64,000 bases of DNA, from the NCBI RefSeq assembly GCF_013201035.1, contig NZ_CP053707.1, positions 2,046,001 through 2,110,000 of the forward strand, written 5' to 3'. Position 1 is the stretch's first letter. The number at the start of each line of letters is the position of its first letter. Both the position numbers and the translations under genes were made by a program. The notes under the pieces are model-generated. The model saw only the letters and a list, made by a program, of their open reading frames with translations, ran no database searches and was not told the origin of the DNA. This document shows positions 23,295 to 31,302 of the stretch, in pieces. The stretch comes from Arthrobacter sp. NEB 688. GTDB lineage: Bacteria > Actinomycetota > Actinomycetes > Actinomycetales > Dermatophilaceae.

Positions 23295-24605
23295 TCAGGC
23301 CAGATGGAAGCGCTTGCGGCACACGGTGATCGTGACGAGTGACAGCGCTGCCACGGCCATGAAGTAGAACGCGGGGGCCGACAGGCTGCCCGTGCGGTCG
23401 ATGAGGAGCGTGAAGATCGCGCCGGCGAACCCCCCGAAGACGAGCACGCCGAGGTTGTAGCCGACGGCCATCCCCGTGGTGCGGACGTTGGTCGGGAAGA
23501 GGTCGTGGTAGAGGCCCGGCAGGGGGCCGAAGTACGAGGCCATGACGGCGCCGAACACGACCTGGACGAGGGTGAGCACCGCGACCGTGGGGACCGCGAC
23601 GAGCAGCTGGAAGAGCGGCCACGCGACGACGAGGCCGGCGACGGCCGCCACGGTCATGACGCGGGCCGGGCCGACGCGGTCGGCGAGCCGGCCGACGAAC
23701 GGGGTGCCGACGAGCGTCACGAGCCCGGCGATCATCCCGCCGAGGAAGCCTGCGTACGTGGGCAGCTCGAGGCTCTTCACGGCGAAGGTCGGCATGTAGA
23801 GGATGAGGTAGACCGAGATGGAGGCGAGGGCGACGGCGCCGGCGGCCGCGAGCAGCCGGCCGAGGTGGGTGCTGACCGTGGAGGCGAGGGGGGAGTCGAG
23901 CTTCTCGGCGTGCTCGAAGTCGGCGGTCTCGTCCATCTTCCGGCGGATGTACCAGCCGACCGGGCCGATGAGCATCCCGACGAAGAACGGCACCCGCCAG
24001 CCCCACGTGTAGAGGGCGTCCCGCGAGAGGAAGGTCGTGAGCCCGAAGCCGAACGCCGAGGCGAGGAACATCGCCGCACCCTGCGTCGCGACCTGCCAGC
24101 TGCCGTAGAACGCGCGCCGGTCGGGCGCCGACTCGACGAGGAAGGTCGTCGAGGTGCCGAACTCGCCGCCGGCCGAGAAGCCCTGCACGAGACGGGAGGC
24201 GAGCAGCCACAGCCCGGCCGCGACCGGTCCGACGACCGCTGCCGTGGGGGCGACGGCCATGAGCCCGGTCCCGACCATCATCGTGAGGATGGTCATCGAG
24301 AGGGCGCGCTTGCGGCCGTGCCGGTCGGCCCAGCTGCCGATGACCGCGGCCCCGAGCGGGCGGATCAGGTAGGACACCGCGAAGGTGAGGAAGGTGAGCA
24401 TCAGCGCGGCGAAGCCGGAGACCTCGGGGAAGAACAGCTCGCTGATGACCACGGCGAAGCTCGAGTAGACGATGATGTCGAACCACTCGAGGGCGTTGCC
24501 GATCGAGGACGCGACGACCGCCTTGCGGGCCTTGCGGACGGCTTCGGGAGACGGGTCCGCGGTGCCGTCGTGCGCTGTCGTGAGGTGCTGTTCGGTGCTG
24601 GCCAT
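23295..24605 (-). CDS. MFS transporter, metabolite:proton symporter (MHS) family
   Basis: A 436-residue transporter with about 12 membrane segments. The MHS signature is clear: VVASSIGNALEWFDIIVYSS near residue 30, RPLGAAVIGSWADRHGRKRA near 83 (MFS loop 2-3 motif), LVQGFSAGGEFGTSTTFLVE near 140, and GWRVPFFVGMLIGPVGWYIR near 205. MHS proteins import organic acids, proline/betaine or shikimate-like compounds with protons; the substrate cannot be deduced. The ATG at 24605 is followed by a hydrophilic tail of about 25 residues. The ABC operon begins 127 bases downstream on the same strand but has its own regulatory site. Confidence 0.85.
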   Translation of the reverse strand: MASTEQHLTTAHDGTADPSPEAVRKARKAVVASSIGNALEWFDIIVYSSFAVVISELFFPEVSGFAALMLTFLTFAVSYLIRPLGAAVIGSWADRHGRKRALSMTILTMMVGTGLMAVAPTAAVVGPVAAGLWLLASRLVQGFSAGGEFGTSTTFLVESAPDRRAFYGSWQVATQGAAMFLASAFGFGLTTFLSRDALYTWGWRVPFFVGMLIGPVGWYIRRKMDETADFEHAEKLDSPLASTVSTHLGRLLAAAGAVALASISVYLILYMPTFAVKSLELPTYAGFLGGMIAGLVTLVGTPFVGRLADRVGPARVMTVAAVAGLVVAWPLFQLLVAVPTVAVLTLVQVVFGAVMASYFGPLPGLYHDLFPTNVRTTGMAVGYNLGVLVFGGFAGAIFTLLIDRTGSLSAPAFYFMAVAALSLVTITVCRKRFHLA

Positions 24606-24712
24606 GACCTCGACCCTCGCACCGTGGTCGGGCCGATGGTGGCTCGGGGGCGCACGGGTTCCACGCGGTCCGCGATGCGGACGGGGTCGTGCGTGGGCTC
24701 CGCGGACGGCCG

Positions 24713-24991
24713 TCAGGAGACCGGACCGGCCACCCACACACCCTTCTCCGCGCAGGCCGCGGGGACGACGACACCGGCCACGTCGTGGTCGCCGCGCGCC
24801 GCGCCCGGCTCGAGGGCGACCCCGCCGCCGACCTCCATCGCGTCTCCCGGCGAGGCCGACGGTCGGCCCGGGACGGTGATCGTCAGGGCGCCGTCGGCGT
24901 CCACCACCCGGCCCGCGCCGGACCCGCACCCGACGAGCAGCGCAGCAGCGCACGCCGTGGCGAGCGGGCAGAGGAAGCGCCGGCCGACCAT
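24713..24991 (-). CDS. Small putative lipoprotein, function unknown
   Basis: A 92-residue protein. The start MVGRRFLCPLATACAAALLV leads into the lipobox LLVGCGSGAG, with C22 as the lipidated residue. The mature part is short and hydrophilic (VVDADGALTITVPGRPSASP, then VAGVVVPAACAEKGVWVAGP). No family is recognised. The in-frame ATG at 25027 would add 12 residues and weaken the signal peptide, so 24991 is preferred. It lies downstream of, and on the same strand as, the PH-domain-like membrane protein. Confidence 0.55.
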   Translation of the reverse strand: MVGRRFLCPLATACAAALLVGCGSGAGRVVDADGALTITVPGRPSASPGDAMEVGGGVALEPGAARGDHDVAGVVVPAACAEKGVWVAGPVS

Positions 24992-25070
24992 GACGGGATG
25001 GTGGCAGCGGGTCGAGCTGCCGTCCATCGGGTCGACGGTCGACAGCGTCCCGGGCCCGGCGTGTGCTCCG

Positions 25071-25628
25071 TCACCAGCTTCCCGCGACCATCGCCACCAG
25101 GAGGGCCAGGATCCCGTCCTCGACCAGTACGCGCCGTAGCCCTCTCATCGGCGGTAGCCGGTACTGCGCGGGAGGATCCTCCCCCCGGACCACGGCGGCC
25201 GCCGCCAGCACGGCGTGGGCCGCCCGGTCCGCCCGTGACGGAACCGCACGACGCTCGGCAAGCCTGGAGTTCGCCAAGCCTCCGAAGGACTGAGTGGTGC
25301 CGTCATCGAGGACGAACGTCAGGCCCTCCCGGGGAAGGACCTTCGCCCCGACGACATCCCTCAGGTCGATCCGTCGGACACGGACGAACACCAAGGACAG
25401 CGCATCGACACCGAGCACCATCCGCCACCGGAGCAGGACGACGGGTGTCAGCCCGACGAGGGTGGCGTCGGTGAGGGTGAAGACGACCACCTCGGACCGA
25501 CCGAGCTCGCCGGTGGTCGCGAGCCAGGACGTCCCGACGAGGAAGGTCGAGGCCAGCACGATCCAGCCGAGTCGTGTGGCGATGCTGGGACGCCAGACGA
25601 TGTCGCCCGGTCGTCCGCCTGCGCTCAC
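25071..25628 (-). CDS. Membrane protein with PH-like (bPH) domain, function unknown
   Basis: A 185-residue protein starting at GTG. Two hydrophobic segments lie near residues 20-42 (LGWIVLASTFLVGTSWLATT) and 54-73. They are followed by a beta-rich region, LSLVFVRVRRIDLRDVVGAK and EGLTFVLDDGTTQSFGGLAN, that looks like a bacterial pleckstrin-homology domain. A hydrophobic C-terminal tail (GILALLVAMVAGSW) follows. Such small actinobacterial PH-domain proteins are usually of unknown role. Longer upstream in-frame reading is arginine/serine rich and antisense to the DUF222 gene, so the GTG at 25628 is chosen. Confidence 0.55.
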   Translation of the reverse strand: MSAGGRPGDIVWRPSIATRLGWIVLASTFLVGTSWLATTGELGRSEVVVFTLTDATLVGLTPVVLLRWRMVLGVDALSLVFVRVRRIDLRDVVGAKVLPREGLTFVLDDGTTQSFGGLANSRLAERRAVPSRADRAAHAVLAAAAVVRGEDPPAQYRLPPMRGLRRVLVEDGILALLVAMVAGSW

Positions 25629-25643
25629 CCGTCGAGCGTAGAG

Positions 25644-25874
25644 GTGGCTCCCGTCCTGCCGAGGGGAAACACGATTAGCGGGAGGTCGGGTGGTGGTGGA
25701 GGGTGCACCCCTCGGTGGCTCTCGCAGGGTGGGGTCCGGTCGCTGCACGGTGGACGACCGCCGTTCTTCACGGGCCGCCACGGCGCGCCCACCTGGCTCG
25801 AGGTCTGGGCCGGCTCCGACGGGACGGTCGTGCTCGCGCACGGCGACGTGGCCTGGGGCGACGTCCTCGACTGA
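25644..25874 (+). CDS. Small hypothetical ORF or gene remnant
   Basis: This frame ends HGAPTWLEVWAGSDGTVVLA and GDVAWGDVLD, where every codon from about 25770 has G or C at the third position and the residues look protein-like. The N-terminal half is glycine/arginine rich and looks less like coding sequence. It may be the tail of a decayed gene or a short real gene with a later start. It lies in the 322-base gap 25629-25950, where nothing else is seen. Function unknown. Confidence 0.25.
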   Translation: MAPVLPRGNTISGRSGGGGGCTPRWLSQGGVRSLHGGRPPFFTGRHGAPTWLEVWAGSDGTVVLAHGDVAWGDVLD

Positions 25875-25950
25875 CGGAGCGACGTCGCCGGCCGTGCGTG
25901 AGGACCCCTTGTCGGTGGCTTCTCCTAGAGTGCGGAGCACAGGGAAGGGG

Positions 25951-27369
25951 GTGCGGCCGGTGGGCGCAATCGCTGTGCAGGACAGCGGGAGTGGTGCCGC
26001 TCCCTTCTCTGTGGTGGCCGCGTTCCGGGCGTCGCTCGCGGTGCTGGACGTAGACGCCGCGAGCGACCACGAGCGGGTCGCGCTCGTCGCCGAGCTCGAG
26101 CGGCTCAAGGCCGCGGCGGCGGCCTGCCAGGCCCGGGCGACCGACGCGCTGCGGCGCTCGCGCGAGGTCGCGGCGCCGCAGGACGTGGGCCGCTCGGTCG
26201 GCTCGGAGGTCGCGCTCGCGCGCCGGGAGTCCCCGAGCAGCGGCGACCGCCACGTCGGGCTGGCGCGGGCGCTCGTGCACGAGATGCCGTGTCTCATGGC
26301 CGCCCTCACGGACGGGGTGACGAGCGAGTGGGCCGCGGTCGAGGTCGTCCGGGAGACCGCGACGCTGACCCGAGAGGACCGCGCCGAGGTGGACCGCCGC
26401 ATCGCCGATGCCCTGCCCCGCCTGGGCGCACGCGCTGCCGGACGGGCCGCGGCGCGGGTCGCGGCCGAGCTCGACGCCGCGTCCGTCGTCCGCCGGATGG
26501 AGGCCGCGGTGCGCAGCCGCCGCGTCAGCGTCCGCCCCGCCCCCGACGGCATGGCCTACCTCACCGTGCTCGGCCCCCTGCGCGAGGTCGTCGGGGCGCA
26601 TGCCGCCCTCCTGCGCCGGGCCCGCAGCGTCGTCGGAGGCCAGTGCGAGGACGAGGCACCCGGGGGGCGCGGGGTCGGGGCCGTCAGCGCCGACACCGCC
26701 CTGAGCCTGCTCTCCGGGCGGACGCACGGGCAGGTCCAGCCCGTCGAGGTCCAGCTCGTCATGACCGACCGCGCCCTCCTGGGCACCGGCGACGCCGACC
26801 GCGGGGTCGACGAGCCCGCCCGCGTCCCCGGCCACGGGTCCGTGCCGGCGCCGGTCGCCCGCGCCTGGGTCCGCGACGCCGGGCCGGCCTCGGTGTGGCT
26901 GCGCCGGCTCTACACGGCGCCCGACGGGCGCGACCTCGTCGCGATGGACTCCCGCCGGCGCACCTTCCTCGGCGGCCTGCGCCGGATGCTCGTCCTGCGC
27001 GACGACGTCTGCACCACCCCGTACTGCGACGCACCCATCGTCCACGCCGACCACGCCCACGCCGACCACGCCCACGCCGGCCAGGACGGCGGACCCACGA
27101 GTGCGTCGAACGGCAACGGGAAGTGCCTGCGCTGCAACCTCGTCAAGGAAGCGCCCGGCTGGTCCGTGGCCGTCACCCGCGGGTCACCCCACGAGATCCT
27201 CACCCGCACCCCCGCCGGTCACAGCCACCGCTCGCTGGCGCCGCCCCTGCTCGGGTGGGGGAGCGAGACGCACCCGCCCCCCGACGCCGACCCGTCCCCA
27301 GAACCCGTGCTGCCGCCCGGCTCCGTCCTCGAGCGACAGGTCGACTGGTTCTTCACCAGCGCTGCGTGA
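25951..27369 (+). CDS. DUF222 and HNH-endonuclease domain protein
   Basis: A protein of about 470 residues. The N-terminal DUF222 domain is helical (VALVAELERLKAAAAACQAR, RREVAAPQ-like start, VGLARALVHEMPCLMAALTD). The C-terminal part is an HNH nuclease: CTTPYCDAPIVHADHAHADH, then GGPTSASNGNGKCLRCNLVK, with zinc cysteines and the catalytic H. These proteins occur in many near-identical copies in actinobacterial genomes and are suspected mobile or competence-related nucleases; none has a settled role. Within the HNH domain a 15-base unit (27043-27057 and 27058-27072) is repeated in frame, giving HADHA twice. GTG 25951 and GTG 25960 are both possible starts after AGGGAAGGGG. Confidence 0.8.
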   Translation: MRPVGAIAVQDSGSGAAPFSVVAAFRASLAVLDVDAASDHERVALVAELERLKAAAAACQARATDALRRSREVAAPQDVGRSVGSEVALARRESPSSGDRHVGLARALVHEMPCLMAALTDGVTSEWAAVEVVRETATLTREDRAEVDRRIADALPRLGARAAGRAAARVAAELDAASVVRRMEAAVRSRRVSVRPAPDGMAYLTVLGPLREVVGAHAALLRRARSVVGGQCEDEAPGGRGVGAVSADTALSLLSGRTHGQVQPVEVQLVMTDRALLGTGDADRGVDEPARVPGHGSVPAPVARAWVRDAGPASVWLRRLYTAPDGRDLVAMDSRRRTFLGGLRRMLVLRDDVCTTPYCDAPIVHADHAHADHAHAGQDGGPTSASNGNGKCLRCNLVKEAPGWSVAVTRGSPHEILTRTPAGHSHRSLAPPLLGWGSETHPPPDADPSPEPVLPPGSVLERQVDWFFTSAA

Positions 27370-27386
27370 GGCGACGATGTGCCTCA
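27367..27386. terminator. Hairpin between convergent DUF222-HNH and 27384 genes
   Basis: TGAGGC (27367-27372) and GCCTCA (27381-27386) make a short stem with an 8-base loop, and both stop codons are part of it. Flanking GCGCTG/CAGCGC can extend the pairing. A weak bidirectional terminator. Confidence 0.4.
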
Positions 27387-28265
27387 GCGCGCCGGGGCGC
27401 AGGACTCCGCTGCCTCGAGCACCTCGACGAGCCTGTGCCGCAAGGCGTTCGAGCGCTCGGTGAACGCCCGCTGGCGCAGCACGTACTCGGCCCGACCCTC
27501 GGGCGTCTCGATGCGCACCGGCTCGTGGCCGAGCTCGCGCAGGTCGTAGGGAGAGGCCTCCATGTCGAGGGCCCGGATGTCGCGCGCCAGGTCGAACGCG
27601 TCCGCGGTCAGGTCGCTCGGCACGAGCGGTGCGAGCTTGAACGCCCACTTGTAGACGTCCATCCCGGCGTGGAGGCAGCCCGGCTGCTCCTGCGCCGCCT
27701 GGTCCTCACGGGTGGGACGGAGCCGGTTGAGCGGGGCCGCGGTGTCGGTGAAGAAGCGGTACGCGTCGAAGTGCGAGCAGCGGACCGCGTGGCGCTCGAC
27801 GACCTCGTCCGTCCCGCGCTGACCCAGGCGCAGCGGCCACCCGGTGTGCCGCACGTCGTCGGCCGACAGCCGGTGCACCATCGCCCACTCGTGCAGCCCG
27901 AAGCACCCCAGGTGCGGCGGCCGCGACAGCGTGGCCGACAGCAGGCCGCGGACGAAGTCGACGGTGGCGCCGCGCGACGCGAGGAAAGACCCCACGTCGA
28001 GCCGCACCGCGTCGCCGACGACCTCGTGGTGGCGCCACCCGGCGCGCTCCGTGGCGGCCGCCCCCTCGAGGAGGACCCCCGCCCCGGGGTGCCAGCGACG
28101 CAGCTTCGCGGGGGAGTGGTTGTAGTAGCGGAAGAGGAAGTCCTCGACGGGATGGACCCGACCGTCGCTGCGGCGCTCCCGGTGCCCGGCGGTGGCGGCG
28201 TCGACGCGCTCGGCGTGGTCCCGCTCGAGCGCGCGCCACTCCACCTCGGTCAGCACGACGGTCAC
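27384..28265 (-). CDS. Conserved actinobacterial protein, often named 3-methyladenine DNA glycosylase
   Basis: A 293-residue protein starting at GTG (VTVVLTEVEWRALERDHAER). Characteristic stretches are HPVEDFLFRYYNHSPAKLRR, WHPGAGVLL, CFGLHEWAMVHR and PGCLHAGMDVYKWAFKLAPL. I know this family from actinobacterial genomes under the name 3-methyladenine DNA glycosylase, but I see no helix-hairpin-helix or other glycosylase motif, and the name may be a pipeline error. Conserved His, Cys and Trp residues suggest an enzyme. It is convergent with the DUF222-HNH gene and divergent from the SGNH lipoprotein. Identity of family fairly sure, function unsure. Confidence 0.6.
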   Translation of the reverse strand: MTVVLTEVEWRALERDHAERVDAATAGHRERRSDGRVHPVEDFLFRYYNHSPAKLRRWHPGAGVLLEGAAATERAGWRHHEVVGDAVRLDVGSFLASRGATVDFVRGLLSATLSRPPHLGCFGLHEWAMVHRLSADDVRHTGWPLRLGQRGTDEVVERHAVRCSHFDAYRFFTDTAAPLNRLRPTREDQAAQEQPGCLHAGMDVYKWAFKLAPLVPSDLTADAFDLARDIRALDMEASPYDLRELGHEPVRIETPEGRAEYVLRQRAFTERSNALRHRLVEVLEAAESCAPAR

Positions 28266-28410
28266 CGCACCACGGTAGCCGCGACGGCGGGGCCCCCCGG
28301 GCACACCCGGGGCGCCCCGGGCGTTGGTCCCGGGTGAGGATGGAGGAGCGGCCGCCGGCCGCCCCACCAGCGTCCCGCCACCGACCCGCCACCGACCCGG
28401 AGGTCCGCCC

Positions 28411-29337
28411 GTGCGCCGCCCCGCGCTTCCCCTCGCCGCCCTCGCGGCGCTCGTCCTCCTCGGCGGGTGCACCATCGGCGGCTCCGAGCCCGACCCGGCG
28501 GCGCCGAGCACGCCGGCACCGACGTCGGCCGCCCCCTCCGCCTCGCCGTCGGCCTCCGCCTCCCGCAGCGCCGCCCCGGACGGCCCGGTCGCCCTCGCCC
28601 TCGGGGACTCCCTCGCCGCGGGCTACCAGCCCGGCGGTTCCGAGCGGCGCGACACCGCCTACCCGGCCCTCGCCGCGGCCCGGGTCTCGCAGGGCGGTGG
28701 CGAGCTCGGCGTCGAGAACCTCGCGTGCAGCGGCGAGACGACCGGCTCGCTCCTCGACGGCGGGCGCTGCGACTACGCCGAGGGCAGCCAGCTCGCCGCG
28801 GCCGAGGCGTTCCTGCGGGAGCGGGGCGCCGACGTGCGCATGGTCACCCTCGACATCGGCGGCAACGACCTCCTGCGCTGCGCGGCCCGCCTCGAGGTCG
28901 ACGCGGCGTGCGCGCAGGAAGGCGTGCAGACCGTCGAGAAGAACCTCCCGACCATCCTCGAGCGCCTGCGCTCGGCGGCCGGGCCGGACGTGCCCGTGCT
29001 CGTCCTCGGCTACTACAACCCGTGGCTCGCCGCGTCCTACCTGGGCACCGGCGAGGCCCAGCTCGCCGCCGCGAAGACGGCCTACTCCGACCTCGACACC
29101 GCCATCGAGAAGGCGACCAAGGCCGCCGGCGGGCGCTTCGTCGGCCTCGACGCCGCCTTCGCGTTCGACGACGAGACCCCGACGACCTTCAACGGCCGCG
29201 AGGTGCCGACCAACGTCGCCCAGGTCTGCACCCTCACCTACATCTGCACGGCGTTCGACGTGCACCTGACCGACGAGGGCGCGGCCGTCGTCGGCCGGGT
29301 CGTCGCCGAGGCGGCCGAGAAGGCCGGGGTCTCCTGA
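28411..29337 (+). CDS. Secreted SGNH/GDSL-family lipoprotein hydrolase
   Basis: A 308-residue protein starting at GTG after CGGAGGT. Signal peptide LPLAALAALVLLGGCTIGGS has the lipobox LLGGC with C21. A low-complexity linker of Pro, Ala, Ser and Thr follows to residue 55, as is usual for surface-exposed domains. The hydrolase begins at VALALGDSLAAGYQPGG (block I Ser in GDS). Gly is near NLACSGETTG, Asn in DIGGNDLLRC, and Asp/His in DVHLTDEGAAVV. Relatives are esterases or lipases acting on cell-envelope or extracellular esters. Cysteines in the catalytic domain could form disulfides. Substrate unknown. Confidence 0.82.
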   Translation: MRRPALPLAALAALVLLGGCTIGGSEPDPAAPSTPAPTSAAPSASPSASASRSAAPDGPVALALGDSLAAGYQPGGSERRDTAYPALAAARVSQGGGELGVENLACSGETTGSLLDGGRCDYAEGSQLAAAEAFLRERGADVRMVTLDIGGNDLLRCAARLEVDAACAQEGVQTVEKNLPTILERLRSAAGPDVPVLVLGYYNPWLAASYLGTGEAQLAAAKTAYSDLDTAIEKATKAAGGRFVGLDAAFAFDDETPTTFNGREVPTNVAQVCTLTYICTAFDVHLTDEGAAVVGRVVAEAAEKAGVS

Positions 29338-29366
29338 GCCGGACGCCCGGTCGGTAGGCTCGCGCC

Positions 29367-30137
29367 ATGCGCATCGCGAGGTTCACCACCGGGGACGACC
29401 CCGTCTACGGCCTGGTCGACGGGGCCGGCGAGAAGATCGCCGAGGTCACCGGCGACCCCCTCTACCAGCGGATCGAGCTGACCGGTGCCACGCACCGCGT
29501 CGAGGACGTGCGCCTGCTCGCGCCGGTCATCCCGCGCAGCAAGGTCATCGGCATCGGCAAGAACTACGCCGACCACGCGGCCGAGATGGGGACGGACGTG
29601 CCCGAGGAGCCGCTGATGTTCCTCATCCCCAACACCGCGGTCATCGGCCCCGGCGACCCCGTCGTGCTGCCGCCGCAGAGCAGCGAGGTCCACTACGAGG
29701 GCGAGCTGGCCGTCGTCATCGGCCGGGTGTGCAAGGACGTCGAGCCCGAGGACGCCCTCTCGGTCGTCTTCGGCTACACCTGCGCCGACGACGTCACCGC
29801 GCGCGACCTCCAGCGCTCCGACGGCCAGTGGGCCCGCGCCAAGGGCTTCGACACCTTCTGCCCTCTCGGGCCGTGGATCGAGACCGACCTCGACGTCGCG
29901 TCGCTGTCGGTCGTCACCCGACGCGACGACGAGGTCGTGCAGGACGGCACCACGAGCGACATGGTGCACGGCGTCGCCGCGCTCGTCTCCTACGCGTCCA
30001 AGGCGTTCACGCTGCTGCCGGGCGACGTCATCCTCACCGGCACCCCCGCGGGCGTCGGTCCGGTCGAGGCCGGCCAGCGGGTCGAGGTCGAGATCGAGGG
30101 GATCGGCGTCCTGTCCAACCCCTTCGTGCGTCACTGA
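29367..30137 (+). CDS. Fumarylacetoacetate hydrolase family protein
   Basis: A 256-residue protein of the FAH fold. N-terminal RIARFTTGDDPVYGLVDG is followed by VIGIGKNYADHAAEMG (residues 65-80). The metal-binding core is in HYEGELAVVIGRVCKDV (E...E) and YTCADDVTARDLQRSDGQWA (D). ILTGTPAGVGPVEAGQRVEV near the end is the family signature. Members hydrolyse or decarboxylate C-C bonds of acylpyruvates or aromatic breakdown products; a role as acylpyruvase or oxaloacetate decarboxylase is possible. TAGGCT lies six bases before the ATG, so its mRNA is probably leaderless. In many actinobacteria a gene of this family lies next to gltX, as here with two genes between. Confidence 0.85.
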   Translation: MRIARFTTGDDPVYGLVDGAGEKIAEVTGDPLYQRIELTGATHRVEDVRLLAPVIPRSKVIGIGKNYADHAAEMGTDVPEEPLMFLIPNTAVIGPGDPVVLPPQSSEVHYEGELAVVIGRVCKDVEPEDALSVVFGYTCADDVTARDLQRSDGQWARAKGFDTFCPLGPWIETDLDVASLSVVTRRDDEVVQDGTTSDMVHGVAALVSYASKAFTLLPGDVILTGTPAGVGPVEAGQRVEVEIEGIGVLSNPFVRH

Positions 30138-30212
30138 CCGGCGCGCGTTTCGCGCCGGGCGCGACGGGGCATGGTCGTCGGTGACGACGTACCGACCCCG
30201 AAGGAGCACCCC

Positions 30213-30491
30213 GTGAGCGAGCAGGACCGACCCGAGACCGCCGGTGACGACACCGTCGCCGACGCCGCCACCGAGGCCGCCCAGAACGTCGTCGACGAGG
30301 TGACGTCGTGGGAGTACAGCGGCGAGCGGGAGACCATCGAGGACGAGCTCGACCGTGGCCTCGACGAGGCCGGCGTCGCGCTGGACCCGGCCGAGCGCGA
30401 GCGGGTCGTCGACGAGATCGACGACCTCAAGGACGACGAGTCCGCCGGACCGCCCGACGTCACGGACGCCCGGCCCACCGAGCAGCCCTGA
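30213..30491 (+). CDS. Small acidic hypothetical protein
   Basis: A 92-residue protein starting at GTG with AAGGAG seven bases upstream. It is strongly acidic (DDTVADAATEAAQNVVDEV, ETIEDELDRGLDEAGVAL, VVDEIDDLKDDESAG) and predicted helical. There is no signal peptide and no cysteine. No family is recognised. A start at ATG 30171 would add 14 residues without a ribosome site. It follows the FAH gene on the same strand and converges on the DUF2306 gene 17 bases later. May be a small regulatory or stress protein. Confidence 0.6.
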   Translation: MSEQDRPETAGDDTVADAATEAAQNVVDEVTSWEYSGERETIEDELDRGLDEAGVALDPAERERVVDEIDDLKDDESAGPPDVTDARPTEQP

Positions 30492-30508
30492 GGCTCAGCG
30501 GCGCTCGG

Positions 30509-31234
30509 TCAGGTGGACCGACCGGCCGCGGGGGCGGGAGTCATCGGTCGGCGGCGCAGCCACCACTCGCCGGCCACGACGTGCATCGACAGGCCGAGCC
30601 AGAACGCCACCCCGAAGGTCGCCCGCAGCGGCATCGTCGCGTCGCCCATCCCGAGCAGCCCGATCTCGACCCCGGTGAAGAGCCCCACCCAGAGGCGGAT
30701 GGTCGCCACCCCGAGCCCGACGGCGAAGGCGCGCACCATCCAGCGCCGGTGGTCGGCGATGCGACGGGCCCGGACGGCGCGCAGCGCCAGGGAGAGGCAC
30801 AGCACGAACCACGACCCGAAGACCAGGGTCGCGCTCGTCTCGGCGCCACCGCCCCAGGCGAACACGAACCCGAGGACCACGGCGAGGACACCGGAGACGA
30901 GCGCGCACGCGAGGAGCACCCGACCGAGCCGACGGTGCAGCCGCAGGTGCCCCGCCCGGAACCGCGCCGAGAGCTGCAACGGCGCCCCGAGCAGGTACGC
31001 GACCCCGGGCAGCATGTGTCCGTAGGCCAGCCAGGGGTGGGCGACGTAGAGTTCCGCGAGGTCGTCGTCGGGGACGGTGCCGTCGACGAGGTGCGGGACG
31101 TCGGTGAGGAGCCGGATCACGAAGAAGACGAGCACGACCGTCGTGAGCATCGCCACGAGGACCCCGACCGGCCGCACCCGCCGGTCCCCGCGCGGGCCGC
31201 TCCGGCCCGTCGTGTCATGTGCCACCCCCGCCAT
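30509..31234 (-). CDS. DUF2306-like integral membrane protein
   Basis: A 241-residue protein with about six membrane segments. After a basic N-terminus (MAGVAHDTTGRSGPRGDRR) come VGVLVAMLTTVVLVFFVIRL, a periplasmic loop, HMLPGVAYLLGAPLQLSARF, RLHRRLGRVLLACALVSGVL and RIADHRRWMVRAFAVGLGVA. The H-R-x-x-G-R and HRRWM patterns with conserved histidines are typical of the DUF2306 family, which looks like a four-helix heme- or quinone-type membrane protein, but no function is known. It is divergent from gltX. ATG 31282 would extend it by 16 residues; 31234 is preferred because it leaves room for both promoters. Confidence 0.65.
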   Translation of the reverse strand: MAGVAHDTTGRSGPRGDRRVRPVGVLVAMLTTVVLVFFVIRLLTDVPHLVDGTVPDDDLAELYVAHPWLAYGHMLPGVAYLLGAPLQLSARFRAGHLRLHRRLGRVLLACALVSGVLAVVLGFVFAWGGGAETSATLVFGSWFVLCLSLALRAVRARRIADHRRWMVRAFAVGLGVATIRLWVGLFTGVEIGLLGMGDATMPLRATFGVAFWLGLSMHVVAGEWWLRRRPMTPAPAAGRST

Positions 31235-31302
31235 GGCGCGAGTCTGCGCCCGTCGGCTCCCGTGCGCCACCCCCGCCGCCACGTCACTACGCTGGCCCCA
31301 TC

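Noticed and set aside
25629-28265. Mobile element around the DUF222-HNH gene
   Set aside because: No terminal inverted repeats, target duplication, transposase or intron-like borders are seen. The HNH protein alone is not evidence of mobility.
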